Source: Pilaira anomala
Lineage: Eukaryota; Mucoromycota; Mucoromycetes; Mucorales; Mucoraceae
Length of the DNA stretch: 64,000 bases
Reading direction: 5' to 3'
Assembly (NCBI GenBank): GCA_025716855.1
Contig: JAIXMQ010000073.1
Coordinates: 62,001 to 126,000, forward strand
Shown: positions 10,368 to 22,152 of the stretch, in pieces
Numbering within the stretch: position 1 is the first letter of the stretch
Layout of the letters: each line of letters begins with the position of its first letter
Translations under genes and position numbers: made by a program
Notes under the pieces: model-generated
The model's database searches: none
The model's input: only the letters and a program-made list of their open reading frames with translations
What the model was told of the DNA's origin: nothing

Positions 10368-12038
10368 TTAAGCCGAATAATCTGGTGGGGGGATCGACGG
10401 TATACGATCCAATAATGGCATAATGGTTGAATCATCTTTAATAGAGTATAAAGCTTGTGAAGCTAATTCCATCTCTTTACAAAAAGTATAATAACATGAA
10501 CATAAATATGGACTTGGTTTCTTCTTTGGTTGTTTCATTTTAGTGATCTTGATTTTATCATTTTTTTTACCTTTTGGAATTGTCGTTGGTTTTACTCCTA
10601 ATTCAAAATATGAAGGTAATCTACCATAATCTTCTTTTAAACGACAATCAAATACCGTAATGGCTGATTCAAATTTAATTGTATCTTTTGTCTTGAATTC
10701 TTCTGCCTTGTTATTTGATTTATTTAATCCAAGTAATACATTTTGCCATGTGACATGATTATCCATAGCCATTCTTTGATTATTATTATTACCGACTCCT
10801 CCACGCGAATTATTAGTGTTAAAATATGCCGCTGGTGGTGGTGTAAGGTTACCTGATATAGATTCGGGTACTGATTCAAAACTATTTCTTCTACTCAAAT
10901 ATTGTCTATTGCCTTGTATATCTAAATAAGATAGTGTTAAACTAATCTCTACATGATGTCTAAACTGAATTTCTTTAAGATAAGTTGTATGTCGAATATT
11001 TTGTTGACAAGTGGGTGCATAAAATGCTAATCGATGTGCAAAATCATGTTCTAATTCAATTCCATTTTGATTTTTATCAAAAATAGGTAACAATTGTTCT
11101 GTCGTAGTATCCACTTCACCAAATTCAGCTAATCTGACGGATCCTGCAAATTGTAAAGGAAAAGTAGTTGAATCCGTTCTCCAGGCTCTCATTTCTGGTA
11201 TACAATACTTTCTGGATTCAATCACATTGACTTCAATATGTTCTAATCTTGTATGTTTCAATTGTGGCTCAATAATGGTTCGAATATAAAATAAATCTCC
11301 TGATGAAAAGGCGGCTGCTTCTATCAACACTTCAATATTACCATAGACCATATTCTTTTCAAATGTTCTTGACAGGTTATTTAATGAATTGTTAATTAAC
11401 AATGAGTTTGACATATAGGTACGTAATACCATCACTGGTTTAGAGATATGCCAACTCGATGTCATCATGCCGGGTCTTTGAACTTCTGCTTCAAGTACAT
11501 GACGAACTCTACCAAAAGTGTCTTCGATAGTTGCAACTGTAGACTGCGTATAAAATAATTAGTAAAAATAATATATACATATATATATTTGCCTTACATT
11601 AGGTATCACAAACGCAAATGAAAATCTATGTACCCCTGCTGCCAAAACTAATACAGGTGCTTTCTTGTCAATATGAGGAGCTAAAATTTCAAGTGTTTGT
11701 TCCCCTAAAGGTTTTTCTGCAGTTAAACGTGTACCACGTGCTCCAATACCTTAAATTTTTTTTTTCATTGTATCAGGTTCCCTCAATTCTTTTTTTTTTC
11801 TTTTTGACTTTGTACCTTACCTTCGGGCCAATATGTAACAGCGTGACTCTTTAAAGTAACAGAAACATTGGAGATCTTGGTTGGTTTTGACAAGTTCAAG
11901 ATTACATTGCCAGCAAATAAAGTAGAAGCATCTTCTGTTGGTAATCCTCTTAAAATAATCGGCTTAAAAGGATCAAAACTTAATTGACCATGAGAAAGTA
12001 ATCCCAAATGCATTGACTCGTTTGAATTGAATACAGAT
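10368..12038 (-). CDS. Alpha-arrestin (arrestin-related trafficking adaptor), 5' end unresolved
   Basis: Exons: 11821-12038, 11598-11749 and 10368-11543; phases agree. The first visible exon enters in phase 2 at a TAG acceptor, so either a short upstream exon exists or translation begins at the internal Met at 12013. The N-domain has the typical DPFKPIILRG, FAGNVILNLSKPTKI and SHAVTYWPEG strands; the C-domain follows from about the GMMTSSWHISK segment. The protein ends PPPDYSA, which contains a PPxY motif. In yeast, ARTs use PPxY motifs to recruit the WW domains of the ubiquitin ligase Rsp5 to plasma-membrane transporters, so that role is inferred here. A low-complexity Asn/Gly loop sits before the final third. 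It is divergent from the hydrolase gene at 12544. Confidence 0.85.
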
Positions 12039-12543
12039 CTAGAAAAGAAAAAAAAAAAAAAATTGCAACAACTATAAACGAAAGAGAGAAGAGAGGGAGG
12101 AGGAGGGAGGGAATATTGTCCAATAGAAAAATCCAATCAAATCAAAATCAATGGTTTAGAGCTCCATTTCAATACAACTTTCCATCTCCCAGCTCTCTTC
12201 TTTCCTTTCTGTAGTTTCCAATCAAACCTTTGAATTTGCATTTTTTACTTTAACCAAACAAGAATTAGCTTATTTTTAATTATACTTGGAAACAATTATT
12301 AGAAGAGCCTTTTTTGTTGATACTTGACCGAAAATGGAAACTGTCAGAAAACAGACAAAAATAAGGCTGAACAATTCTTCCATATGTTCCTGGCCACCGT
12401 ACGTATTTTCCACACGTGAATGGAGATTGTAATTTGTAATGTTTTTTCATACAAAAATAGTGTGGGGAAACATAATTTTTCTCGAGTTCAGTTCAGAGAG
12501 AAACATTTCTTTTTTTTTCTCTTTCTTTCTTTCTGTATTAAAC
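12039..12543. other. Divergent promoter between arrestin and PTS1-hydrolase genes
   Basis: No coding region established. It should contain the start of the arrestin gene (possibly a very small first exon that I could not place) and the promoter of the hydrolase. It carries a CACGTG E-box, CT-rich stretches before the ATG at 12544, and two CCAAT-like boxes. Confidence 0.5.
12413..12418. promoter_or_regulatory. CACGTG E-box in divergent promoter
   Basis: Perfect palindromic CACGTG, 126 bp before the hydrolase start codon. Fungal bHLH factors bind this core; the factor here is unknown. Confidence 0.4.
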
Positions 12544-14032
12544 ATGCGTCTTATTCCTACTTCAACACACGTAATTCCAGTTCACAGTGCAACTGACGGC
12601 TGGGAAACACAAAAGTTAGCAGTCGAAAGACATGAAGTTCCTGCAAAGACAAAAGCAAACAGAAAAGTAGCTTTTTTGTTCTCTCATTCAAACGGGTTTC
12701 ATAAAGAATCACTTCACCCACTCATTAAAAGATTTATTGATCACCTTCGTAGCTTAAAAGAATATGACCAGACTGACATCACGATCGTTGCTTGGGATGC
12801 TCGTAGTCATGGTGATTCTGCTCGTTTAAACGAAGGCACCTTTTTAGAGTCTTGTAATATAGATATATAGATATATATATATATATATTCACATATTTGT
12901 AACAGAAAAAAAAAAACTAAATATGATGTATTTTTTTTTTAGATAGATGGTTTGATAATGCTATGGATACAAAGAAAGTGATTGAAGAAATGGAATTGGA
13001 TCAAGGTTATGACCAGTTGATCGGTGTTGGTCATAGTTTTGGTGCTACTTCAATGTATGTTATAATTTTTACTAAACCAATATATATCACTCATAATTTT
13101 ATATAGGATCATTTTGGAATTTTTCTATCCCAATACATTTGATGGGTTGTGTGTAACAGAACCTGTTTTTGCCGATAAATTACATGATGGTGAAATCCGT
13201 GCTATGATTCCTACTCTTGCTTCTGGAAAGCGTCGTGATGAATGGCCTAACCGGTACGAAAAAGAAAGAGAGAGGAAGAAAGAAAAAAAGAATATGACAT
13301 AGACTTACTAATTCATATTTTTTGGCCTGTTTAGTGAAGAGTGTCGTAAATCATTGTTAAAAAGTAAATTCTTTCAATCGTTCCATCCTGAAGTTTTGGA
13401 TAATTATGTGGTATTGTATTACGTAATCACTTCTATTACCTAATAAATAGCCCAACTTACTCGAAGCGAATTTCTAGAATTATGGTATGTATGATACTGA
13501 AAAGGGGACAATCAAGCTCAAATGTCCTAAAGAATGCGAATATGTAAGTGTGTGGCGAAATATAATTCATAAAAAATCTACTAATATCTATTATAGCATA
13601 TTTTCAAATATTATAATTACGATACCTATGTTGCTTTTAAATCACTCCAGTTATTAAAAGTACCTACTCATTTCGTTTTTGCTAATGGCTCTAATTTGTA
13701 AGTATTACAGGAAATAGTAAAAAAAAAAAAAAAAAAAAAAAATGATACAGTTATTAAACATTTGATGAATATATTAGTGCCGGTCTTGAGAGTACGAACA
13801 GTATTGCGGATCAGAATCCTGAAAAAATCACACTTGAATATGTCGATGGTTCCCACATGGTTCCTAACGAAACTCCTGAAGTTCTTCGTAAGTTTATTTC
13901 AAGGCGTATGATCAATTTTTTTTTTAAAAAAAAAAATTAACATTTTATTTTATTTTTATTTTAGTTCCACATATTATGAAGACAATTGCCAAAGTAAATA
14001 ATAACAGTACCCCAATTAAATCAAAACTTTAA
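12544..14032 (+). CDS. Peroxisomal alpha/beta hydrolase (Lpx1-like) with C-terminal SKL
   Basis: Eight exons: 12544-12853, 12943-13054, 13107-13253, 13335-13410, 13478-13543, 13597-13697, 13778-13887 and 13965-14032. All phases agree; 329 aa. The alpha/beta-hydrolase fold is shown by the nucleophile elbow GHSFG with Ser135, the upstream HSNGFHKE oxyanion-type loop, DARSHGDS, and a late VDGSHMVP block that supplies the likely catalytic His. The protein ends in Ser-Lys-Leu, a canonical PTS1, so import into the peroxisome matrix by Pex5 is expected. Its architecture matches yeast Lpx1, a peroxisomal lipase. Substrate is unknown. At exon 5, an earlier AG (13450) would introduce a stop, so the AG at 13476-13477 is used. 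Confidence 0.85.
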
Positions 14033-14060
14033 ATAATAAACATATGCGCATAATACATAT

Positions 14061-15350
14061 TTATAATTCCTGAATCTTCACTTTTGTTTCCTTTTGATGT
14101 TGTTTGATCGCATCTTGAGCAGCCTCAAATTCTTTTTGAAAATCTTGTTTTTCAAGTTTAATTTTAGTTAATTCATTTTGTATTGCCGAATTTAAAATTT
14201 CGATCCGATCTTTGTCTAGATAACAAGCGGCAGCAAAGTAAAAGTAAAGTTTACGCGTTGCTAATGCGGTTGCTTTGGTCTTCTTTTTCGTTTGATCCAG
14301 GGCCCGCCAGAAATCAAAAGTTCCGTGAGGACACCTCTTTAATAAGTCTTGTAAATCTTGTAACAGCAGTATTTTTAAATCATATCGTCTATTGTTATTT
14401 AATTTACCTCTTCGGATCATATCAGATTTATCTTCTAGTTGAATAATGCGTTCTACAATATCGCCGACAACATCACTTACACTAGAATAAGGACATGATG
14501 CTGCATTTGAATAAAGTACATCGGCTGATAATGTTTCTGCAATGCGCATTGTGTTTTGTGTATCTTCCATTAAATCGCCCATTGTATGTCGAATCAGATA
14601 ACTGTATGTGGCTAGTATATGAAGTAAATTCCAAGCTAAATAGGGGCTAGATCTTGTAGCAGGTTGAGTCATTTTTTCGAAATCGGGTAAAATTTGAGGT
14701 AGTTCAGGTACCTTAGTTTCATGCTGCTCCTCTTCTTCTTGATCATGGATAAGAGAAATATCTTGTTTCCACCAAGGTATATAAGTAGGCAGGTTGAACT
14801 TATTCCAGTCACCGTTATGTTGTAAGTCGTTCAAGACAACTTGAAATTCCTTCCGTTCTTTATCTGAGAGTAGATCCCAAATTAGATCAGGATCAGTGTT
14901 TTCAATATCGATATTTCCAAATCGTTCCAATAGCTCGTAATGTTCTTCATCTTGTTCTTCTTCTTGGTCATCCTCGAGTAGATCGTTTGGATCGTTATCA
15001 GCTTCCAAACGTTTCAACATTTCCAGCATTTTATTTTTGCTGTCTCGATCGAGATCTCGGTTTTGAATTTCTGCTGTAACACTATCTCTATAAAATGATT
15101 CGGTACATTCTGCATGCTGTAAATCTTTATAACAAGTTAATGAACAATATCGAAGATTACAACGAGGACAGACATAATTGGAAAATTGCTTTTGACATCT
15201 AAGCAAAAAAAAAACAGTAAAAGAAATGATGTTAGGTTCATATGTAAACGATAAACTATATATACATATAGTTACTTACATTTCGCACAAGGTTTGGCTG
15301 ATGGGTTCAGCCACTTGATCCTGGTTTTCAATTACGCGCAAAGAAGACAT
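14061..15350 (-). CDS. HIT-type zinc-finger protein, ZNHIT2-like
   Basis: Two exons, 15280-15350 and 14061-15198; phases agree; 402 aa. The intron splits the first zinc knuckle, and joining restores CEIC (residues 22-25), then CPRC (34-37), C42, C46 and a final His/Cys pair (52, 55), i.e. a complete HIT zinc finger. After it come an acidic Glu/Asp-rich linker, the LWDLLSDKERKEF block, an IPWW segment and a long helical C-terminal half, which together match ZNHIT2. ZNHIT2 works with R2TP/HSP90 and assists assembly of U5 snRNP and box C/D snoRNP. Role here is inferred from that family. It converges on the hydrolase gene with 28 bp between stops and has a tandem zinc-finger gene upstream. Confidence 0.85.
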
Positions 15351-15542
15351 ATTATGGTGTAAAAGAAGTACAATTTTCTCATTTTATTCGCGGAGTATGT
15401 AAATTATGTTTTTGCCGTTGAGAGAAGATTTTATAGCAAAAATGCCACTTATTTTATCTTTTTTTTTTTTTTTTTTAAAGAAAAACGGTAGAATGAAGTT
15501 GTTTATCATGAATTTTATATGTGCGCTTTATTTGTAAATGAT

Positions 15543-16214
15543 TTATTTTTTAGTTGTAAAGAAAGTTTTTAAAAGGTCGGCTAATTCTTCAAGCTTATCA
15601 CCGATGACGTTTGGTGAAGTATCATCATTCATATCTAAACGTTTATTTGGGCGGTGGGTTAATCGATTAGATGATCTGCTTCTGGGACGCTTGGATCTTT
15701 TCCTATCGGTATCAATAGACTCATCTTCTTTGTTTCCATCATTATCCTCTTCATTTTCTTCTTGGTTTGAGACATTCTCTTCTTCATCTCCTTCTTCATT
15801 CTCTTCATTTTCTTTTTCATAATCCAACTCGTCTTCTTCAACGTCCAAAATGGATTGAGGATTATGTACATCAAGTGTATGTATGTTTAAGCTCTTCAAA
15901 TCATGTTGGGGGCAATGGAACCAACATGATGGGCATGCACAATGGTCAACTACATCAGCACCCGTATCGGTGAGTGGAACATATATGAATTCTCTTTCTA
16001 GAGGTCTTTTTGCATGATAATTCTGAGGAGGTAAAAAATGTCCATGTTTCTCTTCTACATGCCCAATAATTACACCTGGTCTACTTGAAAGATTGCCACA
16101 AATATAACAAGCATACTCCAAATGGATTTTCGTTTTAGCCGTTCTATTTGCATTAGAAGAGCCTTGTGATCGGATACTACCAGTTTGACTATTTGGTCGT
16201 GAATATTTACTCAT
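15543..16214 (-). CDS. Uncharacterised protein with two atypical C2H2-like zinc fingers and acidic tail
   Basis: Single exon, 223 aa. I do not recognise the family. Residues 30-60 hold CYICG followed by a GHVEEKH segment (C-x2-C ... H-x4-H). Residues 90-115 hold CACPSC followed by IHTLDVH (C-x2-C ... H-x4-H), so two zinc-binding modules are likely. Then comes a long Glu/Asp/Asn stretch and a basic KRSKRPRSRSSNR patch that looks like a nuclear localisation signal. It is probably a nuclear nucleic-acid- or chromatin-associated protein. The start ATG at 16214 is the first in frame. Confidence 0.65.
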   Translation of the reverse strand: MSKYSRPNSQTGSIRSQGSSNANRTAKTKIHLEYACYICGNLSSRPGVIIGHVEEKHGHFLPPQNYHAKRPLEREFIYVPLTDTGADVVDHCACPSCWFHCPQHDLKSLNIHTLDVHNPQSILDVEEDELDYEKENEENEEGDEEENVSNQEENEEDNDGNKEDESIDTDRKRSKRPRSRSSNRLTHRPNKRLDMNDDTSPNVIGDKLEELADLLKTFFTTKK

Positions 16215-18226
16215 GTTAATTAGAAAAGAGATAAAAGAATACGCGATCTTTGAAACAAATAAATTTTTTTATATCAGAAATATCAGAAATATCAAATTTA
16301 TCTGTTTAGTGTGATTTTTTTTTATATTAGAAATCTGACAACTTTTTATCTTGTTACAGTCAATCAGAGAGTATATTGATTGGCCCGTTTGTATCACCAA
16401 AAATGGATTTGTATGTATAGAATGTTTTATACTTCAAAAATAATGAGCATAAATAATTAACTATCACTTGCCAAGAAACCTTTGATTTGTTATATAAAAA
16501 CATAATCATATAAAAGAAAAGACTTGATGGAAGTGTACAAATCTTTCTAATTGAAAAATCTTTGCTATTATATAGAGTGTAGAAGAAGTGGATAGCCATA
16601 ATTTATAATTACCCATCTACTAATTAATAAAAAAAAAAATGCTTAAGCGACTAGATTTCATGCAAAAGTATGGAGACCAAACACGCAAAAAATATACAAA
16701 AGTTTAAAGGCCTTGGTATGAGATCTCAAAATATGAATATATACAGGTTTTTATCTTTCGGAACCGACAATGGCTTAGAAAAAACTTATCCTAAATTATC
16801 AATTGTGCAAGAGAAGTGAGCCTCTCACTCCGGATCAAACGGAACCAAATAATAATAATAAGTGAAGTATACGTTTTTAAAACTATTCATATAGTACACA
16901 GAAAGTGTACCAAAGATGAGAAGAGGCAGGACTTGGCATACAAATAGCACATAGAAAGTAAATTGGAGACCAAAGAAGTACATTTGAAGTGACTTTGCTT
17001 CACTTTTTGCCAGCATGTACACTATGGACTAACTTGATATATATTCAAATATTTATATATATATATATATATATATACTATGAGAAATTTCACGAGATAG
17101 AGACTGCGTGTGTGTGTGTGGCCTGAGCATCCATATAAGAACCCTGGCCAGAAATATATTTTTTTCATTGTATGTAATACAAATGTACTTGAGTACCAAA
17201 ACAAAAAAGACGTGTAAGCTACACAAGCTACCGCATTTAACCGGTTTATTAAAGTTTATGTTTCACCAAATAGAACGGACATTTTTTTTGGCTTTTTTCA
17301 TTACTGCTTTTTTTTTACATTATTCATATGCATTTCTTTTTGAAAGATCCACGTTTTTTATTATTATTATTAGTTTGGTTTGACAAGATTGAAAATATAT
17401 GGTACCATCGCCATATCTTTAACAGGCAATACGGAAAAGAATTGGGCATGTCAGTGCTATGCGCTGGTATAGGGCGGGTAGAATCTGCAAATTAGCAGGG
17501 TCTTTAATATTATGGAATCAAGGTTGGGTCTGAATTTATCCAGTTACTTCTCCGCTTCTACATCTATAGGCTCGTTATTTTTCTTTTTCTATTATATATT
17601 GATAGAGGGACTATTTGAAGCTATATCTTATTCAAGACAAGATATAAAAAAATGTTTAAATATTACATGTTATATTGTTAGATTTAAAGTCTAGTGCTAT
17701 CTATGAAATCAAATAGGACAAAAATATAATTGTTACACGTAGAAATCGGGAATTCATATAAAATATAATATTATATGAAAAAAAGAAGCGTCAAGTAGAA
17801 CAAAATGAGATATGTAAGCTTCAATCTTGAATAAAAATAGAACTTTTATAATGAATAAATATAGAATGACAAGTGTAAACAAAAATAAAGCCAGCAGCAC
17901 AGACCTGAAAGGCAAATCTTTCTTATAATACTTAAAATCAAGGAAGCACAAAAATCATGTGAAATTTAGACAATTACCGATTAGCTTTTAGTTATTATAA
18001 TTCTTCATATGTCTGCACATGTTGACACATTTATTAGCTACACACACATGAATCACCTATTCTTTTGGTTTATTTCATGTTCCTGAACAAGTTTATTTGT
18101 CTCTCTTTTTAATTAAAAGTCAGTGCCAAAAGTAAACTGAAATATTATTGTAATACAAAAAATAAATTCATCATCCTCTTTTTTTTTTTTTTTTTACTTG
18201 TTTTGTAAAAAAAAAAAAAAAAAAAA
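16215..18226. other. 2-kb spacer, no convincing gene
   Basis: Only short open frames without coding character are seen, together with an (AT)n run near 17055-17078, a short (TG)n run near 17108-17119 and poly-T. It presumably includes the upstream region of the glycerol-3-phosphate dehydrogenase gene. Confidence 0.5.
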
Positions 18227-19470
18227 ATGATGGCCTATAAATACACTCGACCCTTCAAATTTCAATCACTATCTTTTCTTTCGTTTAAAAGATTTTATAC
18301 AACAAAAATGGGTAAAGAGCGTGTCTGTATTATTGGCTCCGGTAACTGGTAAATATCTTGTTATACATTTCTTTTTTTTTGGTCAGTATTCTAAATCCCT
18401 TCTTCTGTTAGGGGTTCAGCTGTAGGAAAGATTGTAGCAGAAAATGTATTAAAGAATAGCGATATTTTCGAGAGAGAAGTACGTCAATGGGTGTTTGAAG
18501 AGGATTTCAAGGGCGAAAAATTAACAGATGTAATTAACCGCGAGAGGGAGAATCCAAAGTATTTGCCTGGTATCAAATTTACCGATAACATTAAGGCTAT
18601 GCCAAGTTTAGTAGAAGCTAGTCGTGGTGCCTCAGTTTTGATTTTTGTTTTGCCTCATCAATTTGTGCGTGGTGTTTGTAACGAGATGAAGAACCATATT
18701 GCTGAAAACGCCAAGGCTATTTCTCTCATTAAGGGTCTTGAAATCAAGCCTGAAGGTGTTACCTTATTCTCAGAAGAGATCTCTCGTCAGTTGGGTATTA
18801 ATGTTGCTGCTTTAAGTGGTGCTAATATTGCAGACGAAGTTGCTTTAGAGCGATTCTGTGAGACCACGATTGGTAGTAGATCAAACGAAGATGGCGAGTT
18901 ATTTTTCAAGTTATTCAATACCGACTACTTTCATGTTAACGTTATCCGAGATTATGTTGGGGTTGAACTTTGTGGTGCTTTAAAGAACGTTGTAGCCGTT
19001 GGTGCTGGTATTTCTGATGGTTTAGGGTAAAGTTTGTTTTTTGTTGGGGTGAAAGTCATCTGACTGACATTTATGTGCATTTTTTTTTTTTTTTTAGTTA
19101 TGGTAGCAATACAAAGGCAGCTATTATTCGTTTAGGGTTGATGGAAATGAGAAAGTTTGGACAAACTTTCTTTGGTACAGTTGAAGATGCTACCTTCTTT
19201 GAATCATGTGGAGTTGCTGATTTAATCACAACATGTTCAGGCGGACGTAACAGAAAGGTAGCTGAAGCCTTTGCAAAGACCGGTAAACCTATTGATGTAT
19301 TAGAAAGACAAATGTTAAACGGTCAAAAGTTACAAGGTACTTTAACTGCTCAAGAAGTACATCAATTCCTTGATGCTCGTCAAATGACCAAAGATTTCCC
19401 TTTGTTTGATACTGTTTATCGTATTATTTATGAAAACGCACCTTTAGAATCCATTGTTCGCGACATTTAA
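18227..19470 (+). CDS. GPD1: Glycerol-3-phosphate dehydrogenase (NAD+), possible dual start
   Basis: Exons 18308-18348 (or from 18227), 18412-19026 and 19098-19470; phases agree. Starting at ATG 18308 gives 342 aa, the cytosolic length, with the GSGNWGSA Rossmann motif at the N-terminus, [17 protein letters not shown], the [21 protein letters not shown] active-site lysine region and [10 protein letters not shown]. It reduces dihydroxyacetone phosphate to glycerol-3-phosphate for glycerol, lipid and redox balance. Two in-frame ATGs at 18227 and 18230 would add 27 residues. This extension has no acidic residue, is rich in Arg/Lys/Ser/Phe and ends FKRFYTT, like a mitochondrial presequence. However, the DNA encoding it also holds TATAAATA, so it may only be promoter. 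Confidence 0.95.
18236..18243 (+). promoter_or_regulatory. TATAAATA box before GPD1
   Basis: TATAAATA lies 65 bp before the ATG at 18308, a plausible TATA position for a leader of about 30-40 nt. It also lies inside the possible N-terminal extension, so only one of the two roles may be real for a given transcript. Confidence 0.5.
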
Positions 19471-19644
19471 ATCCTTTCACAACATACACATATACATCCA
19501 ATTTCATAGTTACTTTTATTTTACAATTATATATTTATATTAAAAAAAAAATCAAAGCATTTTTATTATTATTATTACTACTAATACTAATACTATTATT
19601 ATTATTATTATTATTTAGTTAATTACTATTGCTGTATTGAGTTA

Positions 19645-21530
19645 TTAGTCTTTAATAATAATTTTCTGGATATTTGAGTAATTATCTTTTATAAAGACAA
19701 TTGCTTGCCAAGTTTTTCGAAATAAACCAATGTCATTTTTCTGTTCTTCATCATTCATATTTGTTTCTGTAGAGTCTTTGATAAAGTTTTTACTATTAGA
19801 TTCTACTTGTACCACAGAAGTTTCATTTTTATCTTGGGTGACATTATAAAATAGATAGGTTGGTGTCGTTTCCGAATAGAAAAAGTCTAAATTCGTATGG
19901 TTTATAGAAAGTACAATTGATTTAAACTTCTCGGAATTATTTAATAATGGGTCAAACAAGAGATGATAATTTCCTACTAATTTATCTTTGACAATGGGTA
20001 TAGATTGATGATGATTTACCCAAACTTGAGGTTCAGGATCAGACCAATTTGACTCTCCATCCGAGTCTTTGGTATGTAAAGTAAAGGCAAACGTAGAATT
20101 CAAATCAAACGAAGCCGTCCATTTTACAGGACTTGGATTTTCCCAAATGTATTTATATGTTAACTGAATAACACCCATAGTCACTAAAGAAAATATTACG
20201 CCTTGAATAAATGGATTTATATATACTCTAGTAGACTTTTTGTCTTGTGGTATCAATTTATCATTATTACTGCTTGATTTAGAATGTTCTAGACTTGGCT
20301 CCTCCTCCTCATTACTCGATAATTTTTGAGTAAATTCTTGTTTTGCTTCATCACGAAATATTTGTCGTTCTCTTGTTCGTTTTAATAATTCAAATATTGC
20401 TTTGTTATCAATTCCACAGAATTGATCCACTGTTAATATTTGATAAGTAGCTACACGAGGTATATTGGATTGTGTGCACTCCATTCCTTGTAATCTACTT
20501 AGACGATCCGCAGAAGATTGTTTATGATGAAAGAATGAAGGCTCTTGACCTACTTCAAGGTTACCTAAATCCAAACACCTTACCTTATACTGAGTTAATA
20601 GGTCAGCAAAATGACCTTTCATGGATTCGTCACGGGTTGTGGTTAAAGGTAGTACGTAAATACCCAATTTTCGTAATAAACATAATAATTCCAAATCTTT
20701 TTTAGTTCTTTCTTCGTCTTTTGAGCCATCATAAAAATAAACGCATAAATCGATACCATTTGGTGTTGTTTCTGGAAACATGTAGCCTATGAATTTGGTT
20801 TTATTTATTTGGTTTTCTATCCAAGCAGAAGGTAATTCTCTTGGGTTAGGACATTGATTCCAAGCGTATTGTAATAATAGATTTGTAGGATCATTTGAAT
20901 AATTAACTGCATTAGAATTCCAAGTGAAATCTGCTTCAATCATTGAGACTCCAATATCTTCAAAAGAGTCTGAAATTAGATTTGTATCATTATCATCGTC
21001 ATCACTGAGTAATACTATATTATGCTTAATTTCTTTAAAAGGTAAGATGGGTTGTCCAAGTAAAGAAAGGTTTTTACAATCTGGTCGGTTTTGTTGTTGA
21101 GATACATGAGCGAATCCTTGACTTAATTTCTTAAACAATTCTTTTTTTTTCTCTTCTGTTATTGAGCCCATAAATAGAACCCGATATAAGGCAGGATGCT
21201 CAAAATATAGGCTGTTAAAGTGTGAGGTAGTAAGGGAAGAGGTACTGAATTTCTTTTCAGCATCGATAATTCTTTCTGCTAAATCAGATTGATCAAGAAT
21301 TTCATCTTCATCTGTTGGTGTTATTTCTAAAGAATCTTCTCCATAATTCCTCCAAGACTGATTTAAAGGCGATGATTCTAATAGTTAAATGGTGAGTAAT
21401 TAGTACAATTGAGTAAAAGAAAAAAAGTAAGAAATAAGAAAAAAAAAAAAAGAAGAATATACAAATAAATAAAAAGAAGCTTTAATATTTATCCCTTACG
21501 TTGCTCTTTTTGTTTCACCAGATTATGCAT
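19645..21530 (-). CDS. Unrecognised single-pass membrane protein
   Basis: Two exons, 21500-21530 and 19645-21377; phases agree; 587 aa, starting MHNLVKQKEQ. I do not recognise the family. The N-terminal half contains a compact region (YRVLFMGS, later IGYMFPETTPNGIDLCVYFYD, ELLCLLRKLGIYVLPLTT) that alternates hydrophobic strands and helices and could be a degenerate nucleotide-binding-like fold, but no Walker motif is seen. One hydrophobic segment at about residues 405-427 (GVIFSLVTMGVIQLTY) is the only clear membrane span. The region after it has several N-x-S/T sites, consistent with a lumenal or extracellular C-terminal domain. It converges on GPD1 (174 bp between stops). Confidence 0.7.
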
Positions 21531-22104
21531 CGATACAATAACTATTTATTATTGTGACGCAGTATATAGAAGAGTGAGTAAAAGAAAGAAAAAGGGGGGA
21601 AAAGTAAACTACGGATTCCTGTTTCCTCTCTTTTTTCTTTAAACTATTCAATCGCCGCTTTTAATTTTTAAAAAATTCATGCTGTATCTTCACCCATCCT
21701 CTTTAAGTTAGTTCTTATTATCTTTGAGATTTACCTCTATGTTAATTTGCTATGGGTATTACATTACAAGTTCAATTTTTATCAAACTTTCAAGGAAAAA
21801 GTGTAATTAAACAACCACTTTAAATCAAATTCAAAGAGCTTTAAATGCCTTTTTAGTCTCTAGTATGCGTATATAAATAAAGAGGCACAGAAAGCCTTGT
21901 CTCTAGATAGTTAATACAGTTTCGAACGCAATTCAAAGAACAAAAGGATTTTTTTTTTAGTGTAAGTAATTATTAGACCTTTTGCTAAAGATAACTATAT
22001 TATAAACTTAAGATTTTATAAAAAAAAAATGCATGCTTTTAAAGATATAATCAAGAAGCATTTTTTATAAATTTATCTACCCTCCATAAGCGTTAGGAGA
22101 GTTA

Positions 22105-22152
<48 letters not shown>

